A stretch of DNA of 64,000 nt from contig NZ_LMEY01000001.1 in the NCBI RefSeq assembly GCF_001426665.1, positions 254,054 to 318,053 of the forward strand, read 5' to 3'. The position numbers and the translations under genes are program-made. The DNA is from Rhizobium sp. Root1334 (lineage in GTDB: Bacteria > Pseudomonadota > Alphaproteobacteria > Rhizobiales > Rhizobiaceae). Positions 1 to 9,261 of the stretch are shown here, in pieces. Within the stretch, counting starts at the first letter, position 1. Each line of letters begins with the position of its first letter. The notes under the pieces are model-generated. The model worked only from the letters and a program-made list of their open reading frames with translations. It did no database searches and was not told where the DNA came from.

Positions 1-1405
1 CTTCCTTCAGGCCGCGATCACTGGCGTCGGAGTCAGGATCAACCGAAGAGATCGTTACGCCCTTGCCGTCCTCGGAAGGCGTCACGGTCACACCGAGATC
101 CGCCAATGCCTTTTCGCTTGAGGGCTGCTGGTCTTCCTGCTGCTGCTCGGTGCTGGTAGCAGCATCCTTGGTATCTGCAGGCAGGGTTCCGACTTCGAGC
201 TTGACGCTCTCGGCCTTGCCATCACGCCACAGGGCAACATCGACGCTTGTACCGGGACGCATCAGGGCGATCTTGCGGGCCAGTTCGCGCGGCCCCTTGA
301 TGGTGTCGCCGTTGACCGCAGTGATCACATCACCCTTCTTGATACCGGCCTTTTCGCCCGGAGAACCAGCCTGCGGCTCGACAACGAGCGCACCGCTTGC
401 CTCGGCAAGGCCGAGCGATTCAGCCACGTCCTTGTCGACTGGCTGGATCTGTACACCGAGCCAACCGCGCGATACTTCGCCATCCTTCATCAGATCATTG
501 ACGACATCCTTGGCAACGGAGGCCGGAATGGCGAAAGCGATACCGACATTGCCGCCCGATGGCGAGAAGATTGCGGTGTTAATCCCGACGACTTCGCCGT
601 TGAGATTGAAGGTCGGACCACCGGAGTTACCGCGGTTCACTGCCGCATCGACCTGAAGGTAGTCGTCATAGGGGCCGGATCCGATATCACGGCCACGTGC
701 AGAAATGATGCCGGCGGTCACGGTACCACCAAGTCCGAACGGGTTGCCGACAGCAACGACCCAGTCACCAACCCGAACCTTGCTGTCGTCGGCAAAGCCG
801 ACATAGGCAAACTTGCGCTTGTCATCGACCTTCAGCACGGCGAGGTCGGTGCGGCTGTCCTTGCCGATCAGCTTGGCATCCAGTTCCGTGCCGTCGTTCA
901 GGATGACTGTAAAGGCCGAGCCGTCGGAAACGACGTGATTGTTGGTGACGAGATAACCGTCCTCGGAAATAAAGAAGCCCGAACCTTGCGATGTCGGGCG
1001 CAAGCGGCCCGGCTTACCGTCGCGCGGTCCATGGTCGCGATCAGCACGCTTGTCGCCGTTCGGGCCGCCGAACTCCTTGAAGAAGCGCTTCAGCGGGTGG
1101 TCGTCCGGGAGTTCGTCCAGCCCACGGCCGCCGAAATCGAAGCTGAAGCCGTTGCCGCTACCAGCGTCATCGGAAACAGGATTGGCACGCGACTGGACGC
1201 GCACCGACACCACTGCCGGAGAAACCGCATCAACGACGTCAGCAAAACTTGGAACCTGCGGCGCCTCGATCTTGACGGCGGCGGCAAAGGACGAGGTGAT
1301 GGTAGCGGGGATGCCGGTCGACAGCATGACGGCTGCCAAACCGGCAACGGTCGAGGTCTTCAAGATGGTCTTGAGGGAGGGACGCAGTGCATTTGTCTGA
1401 AACAT
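1..1405 (-). CDS. degP: DegP/HtrA-type periplasmic serine endoprotease (3' end outside window)
   Basis: Do-family protease that degrades or refolds misfolded envelope proteins in the periplasm. The first 468 codons are visible. An N-terminal signal segment (about residues 1-43) is followed by a trypsin-like domain with a full triad: His157 in NNHVV, Asp187 in RTDLAVL and Ser261 in RGNSGGP. A PDZ domain covers roughly residues 300-395 and a second one begins near 435 before the window edge. The ATG at 1405 starts a typical signal peptide (MFQTNALRPSL). It lies 139 bp downstream of cycL in the same direction, an arrangement also known from other rhizobia, where it is called degP1. The missing C-terminus is only due to the window boundary. 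Confidence 0.93.
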   Translation of the reverse strand, partial: MFQTNALRPSLKTILKTSTVAGLAAVMLSTGIPATITSSFAAAVKIEAPQVPSFADVVDAVSPAVVSVRVQSRANPVSDDAGSGNGFSFDFGGRGLDELPDDHPLKRFFKEFGGPNGDKRADRDHGPRDGKPGRLRPTSQGSGFFISEDGYLVTNNHVVSDGSAFTVILNDGTELDAKLIGKDSRTDLAVLKVDDKRKFAYVGFADDSKVRVGDWVVAVGNPFGLGGTVTAGIISARGRDIGSGPYDDYLQVDAAVNRGNSGGPTFNLNGEVVGINTAIFSPSGGNVGIAFAIPASVAKDVVNDLMKDGEVSRGWLGVQIQPVDKDVAESLGLAEASGALVVEPQAGSPGEKAGIKKGDVITAVNGDTIKGPRELARKIALMRPGTSVDVALWRDGKAESVKLEVGTLPADTKDAATSTEQQQEDQQPSSEKALADLGVTVTPSEDGKGVTISSVDPDSDASDRGLKE

Positions 1406-1544
1406 CCGGTTTGCCTTTTCTTTTCATTGACATTTGGCTGCCTGGAGGAACAGCCGATGAAAAAGGAATAGCCGAGCGCACCTTACTGACTTGTGTCCGG
1501 AAAATGAACTTTTGGTAATGTTGGGGAATGGGCCTAAAAGGAAA

Positions 1545-2000
1545 TCAATCCTTCAGGACAGCATCCAGACGCGCCTGCTCATCGGCAGAGAGTGCCGTTC
1601 CCGTCACCTTGCCGGTCCTGCGCCGCGCGGCGAGAAGCATTGCCGCCACACCGGCCAGCAACAGGATGACCGGCGCGCCCCAGAGAATCAGCGTCTTTGT
1701 CTCGAAGCGCGGATTGAGCAGCACGAATTCGCCGTAACGCGAAACGACATAGGCAATGACCGCGTCGTCACTGTCGCCATTGGTGATCCGCTCGCGCACC
1801 AAAAGGCGCAGATCCTTGGCAAGCTCGGCATTGGAATCGTCGATGGACTGGTTCTGACAGACCATGCAGCGCAATTGCGCCGACAGCGTACGCGCCCGCG
1901 CTTCCAGCGCCGGATCCGACAGCACCTCGTCGGGATTGACGGCAAAGGCCGGCCACGACGAGACCATGAGGAAAGCGATGACGAGCAACCGGCTGATCAT
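1545..2000 (-). CDS. cycL: Cytochrome c maturation protein CcmH/CycL
   Basis: Membrane-anchored thiol oxidoreductase of the System I cytochrome c maturation pathway; it keeps apocytochrome CxxCH cysteines reduced for haem ligation. The 151-residue product has a signal peptide ([10 protein letters not shown]...AFA), the active-site motif LRCMVCQ with Cys45 and Cys48, and one transmembrane helix near residues 103-122. I chose the ATG at 2000, not an upstream in-frame ATG, because it overlaps the cycK stop by 4 bp (ATGA) and begins the signal peptide. It is the last gene of cycHJKL. Confidence 0.95.
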   Translation of the reverse strand: MISRLLVIAFLMVSSWPAFAVNPDEVLSDPALEARARTLSAQLRCMVCQNQSIDDSNAELAKDLRLLVRERITNGDSDDAVIAYVVSRYGEFVLLNPRFETKTLILWGAPVILLLAGVAAMLLAARRRTGKVTGTALSADEQARLDAVLKD

Positions 2001-3985
2001 CGCGCAGGCTCCAGAACAGGTTTCTTCTGCTTCTTGGCGCGAGCCGGGGCGCCCACCCGCAGCCGCCTGTCGCTGAGCGAAACCGCACCGCCAGCCATCA
2101 TGAACACCGTGCCCAGCCAGATGCAGAGGATCATCGGCTTCCACCAGATCCTGATCACGACGCCGCCGTCCTTGATGTCATCTCCGAGCGAAACGTAGAG
2201 CTGGCTCAACCCGAACGTCCGGATACCGGCCTCTGTGGTTGGCATTTGCCTTGCTGTATAAAACCGCTTTGACGACCAGACCTCGGCCACCTCGATCCCG
2301 CCTTGGCTGATGGTGAAATGCCCGGATTCTTCGCTATAATTTGGACCGTTGCCATTGCGCAAACCATCAAAGCGCAGCGTATAGCCGCCCGCATCCGTGG
2401 TCATGCCCGGCTTCATCTCGACAATGTGCTCCGTCTCGAATGCCGTGACCGCGACAATGCCGATCAATGTCACGCCAAGCCCGATATGGGCCAGCGCCGT
2501 ACCGAAAACCGAACGCGGCAGACCGGACAGACGGCGCAGCGCCACAGATCCCGTCACCTTGCCAAGACCGGAACGCAGATAAAGCTCCGTCAGTGAACCG
2601 GCAATCATGTAGGCCCCAAGCGCGAGACCGAACAACGCCATGATCGGGCCGCCATTTTGCATGTAGTAGATGATACTTCCGACAACCAGGCCGAATGCCA
2701 CCGCGGCAAACAGGCGCTGCCCGGCGCCGAGCAGATCGCCGCGTTTCCAGGCCAACAGCGGGCCGAACGGTACCGCCAGCATCAGCGGCAGCATGAGCAG
2801 TCCGAAGGTCATGTTGAAGAAGGGAGGTCCAACGGAAATCTTCGCCCCGGTCACTGCTTCCAGCGCCAGCGGATAAAGCGTGCCGATCAATACGGTCGCC
2901 GCCGCCGTCGTCAGGATCAGATTGTTGAGAACCAGCGCGCCCTCACGCGAAATCGGCGCAAACAGCCCGCCCGCTTTGAGGTGTGCGGCGCGGAAGGCAA
3001 ACAGCGACAGGGCGCCGCCGATGAACAGGATGAGGATGATCAGGATGAAGACGCCGCGCGTCGGGTCGGTGGCAAAGGCGTGAACCGATGTCAGTACACC
3101 GGAGCGGACGAGGAAGGTGCCGAGCAGCGACATCGAGAAGGTCATGATCGCCAGAAGCACCGTCCAGATCTTCAGCGCTTCGCGCTTTTCCATCACAAGT
3201 GCCGAATGCAACAGCGCCGTCCCGGCTAGCCACGGAATGAAGGACGCATTCTCGACCGGATCCCAGAACCACCAGCCGCCCCAGCCGAGTTCGTAATAGG
3301 CCCAGTAAGACCCCATCGAGATACCAGCCGTCAGACAGGTCCAGGCGGCCAGCGTCCACGGCCGCACCCAGCGGGCCCAGGCCGCATCGATACGACCTTC
3401 GATCAGTGCGGCGATCGCAAAGGAGAAGCAGACGGAAAAGCCGACATAACCGAGATAAAGCAGCGGCGGATGGATGGCCAGGCCGACATCCTGCAGCACC
3501 GGATTGAGGTCCTGCCCTTCACCCGGCGCATTCAGCAACCGGTTGAAAGGATTGGACGTCAAGAGGATGAAAAGCGAGAACGATACCGCGATCCAGGCCT
3601 GGACGGCCAGCACATTGGCTTTCAGGGTCTCCGGCAGATTGTTGCCGAACACAGCGACCAGCGCCGAGAAAAAGGTGAGGATCAGCACCCACAACAGCAT
3701 CGAGCCTTCGTGATTGCCCCAGACACCGGAAAATTTGTAGATCAGCGGGATCTGCGAATGCGAATTCTCCCAGACGTTCTGGACGGAGAAATCGGATGTC
3801 ACATGAGCGTAGGTGAGAATACCGAATGACAGCGCCATCAGCAGGAATGTCGCCTTGGCCGCCACCGTCCCGATTTCCATCAGCGCGTGATCGTTGCGCA
3901 GCGCGCCGATGATCGGCAATACCGCCTGCAGGAGCGATGTGGCAAGCGCCAGAACCAGCGCATAGTGACCAAGCTCGATGATCAT
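1997..3985 (-). CDS. cycK: Haem lyase CcmF/CycK
   Basis: Integral membrane haem lyase subunit that takes haem from holo-CcmE and, with CcmH and CcmI, attaches it to apocytochrome c in the periplasm. The 662 residues form many transmembrane helices, and the tryptophan-rich WWD motif ([15 protein letters not shown], about residues 225-245) that handles haem is intact. Length is normal for the family. It overlaps cycJ upstream and cycL downstream by 4 bp each, indicating translational coupling. Confidence 0.96.
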   Translation of the reverse strand: MIIELGHYALVLALATSLLQAVLPIIGALRNDHALMEIGTVAAKATFLLMALSFGILTYAHVTSDFSVQNVWENSHSQIPLIYKFSGVWGNHEGSMLLWVLILTFFSALVAVFGNNLPETLKANVLAVQAWIAVSFSLFILLTSNPFNRLLNAPGEGQDLNPVLQDVGLAIHPPLLYLGYVGFSVCFSFAIAALIEGRIDAAWARWVRPWTLAAWTCLTAGISMGSYWAYYELGWGGWWFWDPVENASFIPWLAGTALLHSALVMEKREALKIWTVLLAIMTFSMSLLGTFLVRSGVLTSVHAFATDPTRGVFILIILILFIGGALSLFAFRAAHLKAGGLFAPISREGALVLNNLILTTAAATVLIGTLYPLALEAVTGAKISVGPPFFNMTFGLLMLPLMLAVPFGPLLAWKRGDLLGAGQRLFAAVAFGLVVGSIIYYMQNGGPIMALFGLALGAYMIAGSLTELYLRSGLGKVTGSVALRRLSGLPRSVFGTALAHIGLGVTLIGIVAVTAFETEHIVEMKPGMTTDAGGYTLRFDGLRNGNGPNYSEESGHFTISQGGIEVAEVWSSKRFYTARQMPTTEAGIRTFGLSQLYVSLGDDIKDGGVVIRIWWKPMILCIWLGTVFMMAGGAVSLSDRRLRVGAPARAKKQKKPVLEPAR

Positions 3986-4434
3986 TGGATATTTTCCTTG
4001 CCGCCAAGATTGACGCCCTGCGCCTTCAACCGGTCCGCCACGTCCTTGGGCATGTAGGTTTCATCATGCTTGGCAAGCACGGTATCTGCAACGAAAACCG
4101 GACTCCCCTCCTTGAAACTACCCTCGGCGACGACGCCTTGGCCTTCGCGAAACAGATCGGGCAGAATTCCCGTATAGGTCACCGGCACCTTGTCGAGCGT
4201 ATCGGTGACGCTGAACGTGATGGTCATGCCTTCACCGCGCTTGAGCGAGCCATTTTCCACCAGGCCACCGAGCCGGATACGCGTACCTGGGGCCAGTTCG
4301 GCCTTGGCGAGATCGCCAGGAACATAGAAATAGGCGATTGCCTGGCTGAACGCGACCATCACCAGCAGAACGGCGGCGGCGATGAACGTCACACCGCCGC
4401 CAATGATCACAAGGCGCTTCTGTTTGCGGGTCAT
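3982..4434 (-). CDS. cycJ: Haem chaperone CcmE/CycJ
   Basis: Periplasm-facing haem chaperone that binds haem covalently through a histidine and delivers it to CcmF. The 150-residue protein has an N-terminal signal anchor (about residues 8-30), an OB-fold region, and the haem-binding His123 within [11 protein letters not shown], followed by the conserved Tyr127. Length and motif are typical. It shares 4-bp overlaps with cycH and cycK in the operon. Confidence 0.96.
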   Translation of the reverse strand: MTRKQKRLVIIGGGVTFIAAAVLLVMVAFSQAIAYFYVPGDLAKAELAPGTRIRLGGLVENGSLKRGEGMTITFSVTDTLDKVPVTYTGILPDLFREGQGVVAEGSFKEGSPVFVADTVLAKHDETYMPKDVADRLKAQGVNLGGKENIQ

Positions 4435-5576
4435 TCCACGCCTCCGTCTGCCTTCAGCCCAAGCTCGCCTGCCAGCACCAGCAATTGCTTGCCCTCGTCG
4501 CCGTCGGCCGGAAAAACCGCTAGGCTCTGTTTCAGGGCGTCGCCTGCCTTGTCCTTCTGGCCAAGCACGGCATAGGATCGGATGATCCGCATCCAGCCCT
4601 CGAAATTCTTCGGGTCTGTCTTCAGCTTTTCCGCAAGGCTACCGACCATACCTTCGATCATCGCCGTGCGATCACCGGTACTCATATCGTTGGCCGCAGT
4701 GATATCCTCGCTTGTGGGATTGCCCAGCGGGGTGCCGGCCTGCTGTCCTGCAGCCGGGACCTTGAGATCGGCGATATGCTCGTTGATCAGCGGCAACCAT
4801 GGAGCGCCGGCCGGTGAGGTACGGACGATCTGCTCGAACGCCGCCAGCGCCTCCGTCCCTTTGCCTTCCTGCTTCAAGGCAAGAGCCAGATAGAACTGCG
4901 CTCGCGGGTCCGTGGGCTCGATCGCCAGCAATTTCTGCAGCGCATCGCGGGCCTCGTTGGTCACCAGCCCGCCGGAAAGCGCGATCAAGCTTTCGGCGTA
5001 ACCGCCCAGGCGCGCCGGTGTCGCCCCGAGGATTCGCAGCGCATTGCGAAACGCCGTTGCTGCCTGCTCCAGCCGGCCACTGCGATAATAGATCGGCGCC
5101 AGAACATCCCATCCGGCACCATCTTCAGGATTGCTGACCAGTTGCTGTTCGGCCCGCGCGATCAGGATGTTCATATCGTCGCCGGGATTTGCCAAACGCG
5201 CGGCCAGCGGCGCATCCGGCACATCCGGATTGCCGGTCCGCAAGTAAAGACAGAGCCCGATGGCAGGCAGGATCACGATAACGGCAAGCTGCGCCAGCCG
5301 GTTGCTGCGCCTTACCGGTTGAGCCGGCGCAGCGGCTTTCACGGCATCGGTTGCAGCCAACAAACGGCGGGCGACCTCGGCGCGAGCGAAATTCGCTTCG
5401 TCGCCGGAAATCAAACCGTTTTTCTCGTCGCGTTTCAGCTCGTCCAGCTGATCGCGATAGACCTCGACATCATGGGATTGGGGGGCCTCGGCGCTGGCGG
5501 CGGCGCGCAGCAGCGGAAGCAGCAGAACAGCGGCAACGGCCGCCGTCAAAGTGGCAACTAGGATCCAGAACAGCAT
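4431..5576 (-). CDS. cycH: Cytochrome c maturation protein CcmI/CycH
   Basis: Apocytochrome c chaperone of System I. The 381-residue protein begins with a transmembrane segment ([20 protein letters not shown]), continues with a cytoplasmic coiled region ending at a second transmembrane segment near residues 90-115, and then has periplasmic TPR repeats (about residues 135-270) that bind the C-terminal helix of apocytochromes. It is the first gene of cycHJKL. In Rhizobium leguminosarum cycHJKL and the neighbouring feuPQ genes were both linked to high-affinity iron acquisition (established literature), and the same neighbourhood is seen here. Confidence 0.93.
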   Translation of the reverse strand: MLFWILVATLTAAVAAVLLLPLLRAAASAEAPQSHDVEVYRDQLDELKRDEKNGLISGDEANFARAEVARRLLAATDAVKAAAPAQPVRRSNRLAQLAVIVILPAIGLCLYLRTGNPDVPDAPLAARLANPGDDMNILIARAEQQLVSNPEDGAGWDVLAPIYYRSGRLEQAATAFRNALRILGATPARLGGYAESLIALSGGLVTNEARDALQKLLAIEPTDPRAQFYLALALKQEGKGTEALAAFEQIVRTSPAGAPWLPLINEHIADLKVPAAGQQAGTPLGNPTSEDITAANDMSTGDRTAMIEGMVGSLAEKLKTDPKNFEGWMRIIRSYAVLGQKDKAGDALKQSLAVFPADGDEGKQLLVLAGELGLKADGGVE

Positions 5577-5682
5577 GTTCGCTCAATTACTATGCGAAGC
5601 CTGCCATTCCAATCGGAAAACCGGAGATGACGGAAATTTGAGGCGTTTCGCCGCAACTATGGAAACTATCGAATGGGCTGGA

Positions 5683-6129
5683 TCAGCCCAACGGCGTCCA
5701 CGTGCCGTCGGCATTGCGGCAGGCGGCACCACGCGCGACACTGTCCTGCCCTTTGACCGTTACCGTATGGCTGTATTGGCGGCAGTTCTGCGAGCCGACC
5801 TGATACGGTGCGGCGGCAACGACCGAGCCGCTGATACCCGATCCCTGCCAGACCACCGGCTGTCCGCCACGGGATGCTTCCAGGGCGCGGTATTCGGCCT
5901 CCAGCGCCCGCTGACGGTCTGCCTTGCTGATCGAAAGTCCGGCTTGATGCCCGATCACACCGCCACCAAGCGCCGCGATATAGGAAGCCGATGTGTTCGA
6001 GGTAATGCCACCCAGCTTACCGCCCTCGCGCGAGGCCGTACCGCAGCCGGCGATCAGCAACGACGAGGCGATCAGGCACGCAGCCGGCGAAGCGGAGAGG
6101 ATGGTCGGGAAACGGGCCTGGTTCTTCAT
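5683..6129 (-). CDS. Outer membrane lipoprotein of the RT0821/17 kDa antigen type
   Basis: A 148-residue predicted lipoprotein of unknown function. The signal peptide ends in a lipobox (LLIAGC, Cys29). A glycine-zipper-like hydrophobic stretch follows (YIAALGGGVIGHQAG), then a C-terminal globular part with conserved Cys and Trp residues (NCRQYSHTV, GAACRNADGTW) like the surface antigen family first described in Rickettsia. It is separated by 106 bp from cycH and reads in the same direction. The family call rests on overall pattern, so it is moderately sure. Confidence 0.75.
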   Translation of the reverse strand: MKNQARFPTILSASPAACLIASSLLIAGCGTASREGGKLGGITSNTSASYIAALGGGVIGHQAGLSISKADRQRALEAEYRALEASRGGQPVVWQGSGISGSVVAAAPYQVGSQNCRQYSHTVTVKGQDSVARGAACRNADGTWTPLG

Positions 6130-6322
6130 CGTATCGGACAGCTCTTACGGTTTCCGGTGCATCGGCAAATCATGGCTCGGCTTAAGGCCGATTCATGGCT
6201 CATTATCTTTTTTACATTCCCCGCATGAGCAGGCAACATCACAGCGATCAAAGCTGCTGCATTGCGGAATTTTGCCTGCAACTCTGTCAAAAAAGTCACG
6301 CAACGGCTCAAGACACGTTCCA

Positions 6323-7717
6323 TCATGACACAGCCGGCAGCACGATCAGTGCCTTCAGCCCGCCACGTTCACCGCGTGATAATCCAAGCGTACCCTGATA
6401 TTCGCCGGCGATTTCGCTGACGATCGACAGACCCAGCCCGGTCCCGGGCTTGCTTTCATCCAGCCGCCTGCCGCGTTTGATGGCAACGGTGATCTGCTCC
6501 GGCTCCAGGCCGGGACCGTCATCATCAACCTCTATGGCGATCCAGGTGCGCCGCCCCGGGTCCTTGCCCTGCACGCCCTCGGGCGCGATCTGTGCCACGA
6601 CGCGAACCTGATCGGCTGCATAGCGCGCAGCGTTGTCGAGAAGGTTCCCCACCGTTTCCTCGACATCCTGCTGTTCCATCGCCAGAATCAGGCCGGGGGG
6701 CGAGACAGTCAGCAGAAAGGTCTTTTCCGGATGCAGGCGGCGCATGACGCGAACCAGCCGCTCGAGAACCGGCTCCACCTCGGTGCGGGCCAGAACCGAT
6801 TCCCGTTGCGCCGCGATCCGCGCCCGGTTGAGATAGGACTGCACCTGCATCTGCATCGCATCCGCCTGCGCCTTGACGAGATCGCCGTGCGGCGGCTCCA
6901 GCACCCGCGCCTCATTGATCAAGACGGCAAGCGGCGTCTTCAACGAATGCGCGAGGTTGCCGACCTGCATCCTGGCGCGCTCGATGATGCGCCGGTTGCT
7001 GTCGATCAGGGCATTAACTTCGCTCGCCAAAGGTTGGATTTCGCGTGGAAATTCGCCGTCCAGCCGCTCGCTTTCCCCGCCTCGGATCTTTTCCAGCGAC
7101 CGCCGCGCCTGGTCGAGCGGCCGGAGCCCGAAAAGAATGGCCAGCGCGTTCATGCCAAGACCACCAAAGCCGAAGATCGCCAGCGCCAGATAGAGATTAC
7201 GATTGAAATCGTCGATGTCGGCTTCAAGGACATCGCGGTTGCCCGCAACCCGGAACCGGGCGGTGTGCCCCTGAATATCCAGAACGACTTCGGTCTCCGC
7301 CACTTCGACTTCATTGTTGAAGGAATCAACAGTGGTGTAAAAACGCTCGTAGCGAATATCGAAGGGAACCTCATCGACACTGGCAATCGGCAGCTTGCCT
7401 GATCCGAGCGAGGTCGAAATCAGCGGCGGGGTGTTGAATTCCCCAATCGGTTCTACGATCCAGTACCAGCCCGTCTGTGGCTGGGAAAAGCGCAGGTCGC
7501 CCAGTTGCGGACTGCCGGCCAGCACCGACTTGTCGTTGACGACGATCGAATTGATGACGTTGTAGAGCTGCGCACGCAAGAGATCTTGAAAGCCGCGCTC
7601 AGACCCTTGCCGATAGAGTGTCGAGATCACCACGCCGATCACCACCAGCGCCGCCACCGCCCAGATCGTGGAAACCAGAAGAACGCGTGCGGTCAGCGAT
7701 TGCGGGCGCAGCATCAT
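6323..7717 (-). CDS. feuQ: Sensor histidine kinase FeuQ
   Basis: Membrane kinase partner of FeuP. Two transmembrane helices (about residues 11-33 and 176-197) enclose a periplasmic sensor of about 140 residues. HAMP follows, then a dimerisation domain with phosphoacceptor His257 in GNLAHSLKTPLAVL and an ATPase domain with the N box near NLLDNAARYA and the G box DDDGPGL. The HSLKTP form of the H box is typical of PhoQ-like kinases. The order feuN-feuP-feuQ and linkage to cycHJKL match rhizobia in which FeuPQ controls iron uptake or cyclic glucan export (known). Two adjacent Met codons leave the start uncertain by one residue. Confidence 0.88.
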   Translation of the reverse strand: MMLRPQSLTARVLLVSTIWAVAALVVIGVVISTLYRQGSERGFQDLLRAQLYNVINSIVVNDKSVLAGSPQLGDLRFSQPQTGWYWIVEPIGEFNTPPLISTSLGSGKLPIASVDEVPFDIRYERFYTTVDSFNNEVEVAETEVVLDIQGHTARFRVAGNRDVLEADIDDFNRNLYLALAIFGFGGLGMNALAILFGLRPLDQARRSLEKIRGGESERLDGEFPREIQPLASEVNALIDSNRRIIERARMQVGNLAHSLKTPLAVLINEARVLEPPHGDLVKAQADAMQMQVQSYLNRARIAAQRESVLARTEVEPVLERLVRVMRRLHPEKTFLLTVSPPGLILAMEQQDVEETVGNLLDNAARYAADQVRVVAQIAPEGVQGKDPGRRTWIAIEVDDDGPGLEPEQITVAIKRGRRLDESKPGTGLGLSIVSEIAGEYQGTLGLSRGERGGLKALIVLPAVS

Positions 7718-7811
7718 GGGTGCCGCCGGATGGTTTGGCGGGACAATGGCGTTAGGCCCTTGCCTTGGTGCGCAACCGCCCTGTCCTTCCAGTTGATCAT
7801 AGTGATCCCGC

Positions 7812-8498
7812 TCAGGACTTCACTTCCTTGCTGGCCATGCCGGGAGCCTGCATGCGATAACCAAGGCCACGCACGGTTTCGATCAAGTCGTTGCCGATCT
7901 TCTTGCGCAGGCGGCCGACGAAAACCTCGATCGTGTTGGAATCGCGGTCAAAGTCCTGGTCGTACATGTGCTCGACCAGTTCCGTGCGCGACACCACCTG
8001 CCCCATGTGGTGCATCAGATAAGACAACAGCCGGAATTCATGCGAGGTCAATTTCAGCGCCACGCCGTTGACCATCGCTTTGGAACCCTTGGTGTCAAGC
8101 CGCACCGGGCCGCAAACGATCTCCGAGCTTGCATGTCCGGCCGCACGCCGGATCAGCGCGCGGATACGGGCCAACACTTCTTCAACATGGAATGGCTTGG
8201 TGACATAATCGTCGGCGCCGGCATCGATGCCCGCGACCTTGTCGCTCCAGCGGTCACGCGCGGTGAGAATCAGCACCGGCATCGCTTTTCCGGCACCGCG
8301 CCATTTTTCCAGCACGGTGATGCCGTCCATTTCCGGCAAACCGATATCAAGGATGACGGCGTCATAGGGCTCGCCCTCGCCGAGGTAGTGGCCTTCTTCG
8401 CCGTCGAAAGCCTGATCGACGACATATCCGGCTTCCTTCAACATGTCCGTCAATTGACGGTTGAGGTTGACGTCGTCTTCGACCACCAGAATGCGCAT
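7812..8498 (-). CDS. feuP: OmpR-family response regulator FeuP
   Basis: A 228-residue DNA-binding response regulator. The receiver domain has the acidic pocket EDD (residues 7-9), the phosphoacceptor Asp51 in VILDIGLP and Lys101 in VTKPF. The C-terminal half is a winged helix of the OmpR/PhoB type (LTSHEFRLLSYLM...GRLRKKI). The gene is 94 bp upstream of feuQ and 125 bp downstream of feuN, all in one direction. In Sinorhizobium meliloti FeuP activates ndvA for cyclic glucan export (published). Which targets it controls here cannot be seen in the window. Confidence 0.9.
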   Translation of the reverse strand: MRILVVEDDVNLNRQLTDMLKEAGYVVDQAFDGEEGHYLGEGEPYDAVILDIGLPEMDGITVLEKWRGAGKAMPVLILTARDRWSDKVAGIDAGADDYVTKPFHVEEVLARIRALIRRAAGHASSEIVCGPVRLDTKGSKAMVNGVALKLTSHEFRLLSYLMHHMGQVVSRTELVEHMYDQDFDRDSNTIEVFVGRLRKKIGNDLIETVRGLGYRMQAPGMASKEVKS

Positions 8499-8623
8499 GA
8501 ACAGACTTTCTTCCCTTGCGCGCCAGCATCTCCTGGAGATTTGCCGTCGCGTCGCAACACCAGACTTACTGCTTACCTTATTTCATCCGTTTCGAGAATG
8601 TCTTGAAGGCAGGCATTCTGCGG

Positions 8624-8875
8624 CTACATCGGCACCCGCATCGTCACCTTTTTCGGGCGGCCGCCATTGCCGGGGATTAGCACGGTGACGACACATTTGC
8701 CGTCGCCCGTCGGCTGCGCCGACAGCAGTTCGCCACCGGTCTTGGCAACCACCTCGGCCGCCGCCTGACCACAATCGCCGTCCACAGCGACAACCATCGA
8801 TGGCACATCAATCGCAGGCGGCGCGAATCCGGACAGGCCCGCTGCAAGCGTTGCTATGATCAAGGGTGAGGACAT
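8624..8875 (-). CDS. feuN: Small periplasmic modulator FeuN
   Basis: An 83-residue exported protein. The start at 8875 gives a clear signal peptide (MSSPLIIATLAAGLSGFAPPA); an upstream in-frame Met would hide it internally. The mature part has two Cys residues (GDCGQAAAEV and GKCVVTV). Its size, export signal and position directly upstream of feuP match FeuN of S. meliloti, described as an essential negative modulator of FeuQ signalling. The assignment is by size and synteny, not by alignment. Confidence 0.75.
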   Translation of the reverse strand: MSSPLIIATLAAGLSGFAPPAIDVPSMVVAVDGDCGQAAAEVVAKTGGELLSAQPTGDGKCVVTVLIPGNGGRPKKVTMRVPM

Positions 8876-8994
8876 GAACGCACTTTCGCATTGAAAACAA
8901 GATTGGTGGCTTGGGATGCATTGTTGCAGATTTAATAAACGATACAGTCTGAATGGCAAATGAATGTGCCGCCACCACCCGGTTTGCGCAATGT

Positions 8995-9201
8995 CTAGCG
9001 CAAACGCGAGCGCGCTGAAATCCGGCCCCAGATGGCAATCAGTCCGCCCACTGCGGCCGCCAGCGCAGTCAGTCCATCCACAACTCCCCTTTCATCGTCA
9101 GGCGCGACCTCCAATCCCAGCAGGTTGGCGCAGGATGCCAGGATTGCCACCACGCCACCCCAGACGGTCTTCGACATGTACCAGGTCTTCAAATCGTTCA
9201 T
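8995..9201 (-). CDS. Small holin-like membrane protein at the end of the GTA cluster
   Basis: A 68-residue protein with two hydrophobic segments (about residues 12-30 and 43-60) and a basic tail (GRISARSRLR). Similar short proteins occur in phages and at the ends of GTA-like clusters and are sometimes annotated as holin-like. The start MNDLKTWYMSKTVWGG is preceded by GAGGAGCG, a good ribosome binding site. It lies 60 bp downstream of the host-specificity gene and reads with it. Holin function is an inference from size and context only. Confidence 0.55.
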   Translation of the reverse strand: MNDLKTWYMSKTVWGGVVAILASCANLLGLEVAPDDERGVVDGLTALAAAVGGLIAIWGRISARSRLR

Positions 9202-9261
9202 TTGACGCTCCTCGTCCGGTTTGCTGAATTTGAGTTTGACTTGAATGGGAAAGCCGGGGTG

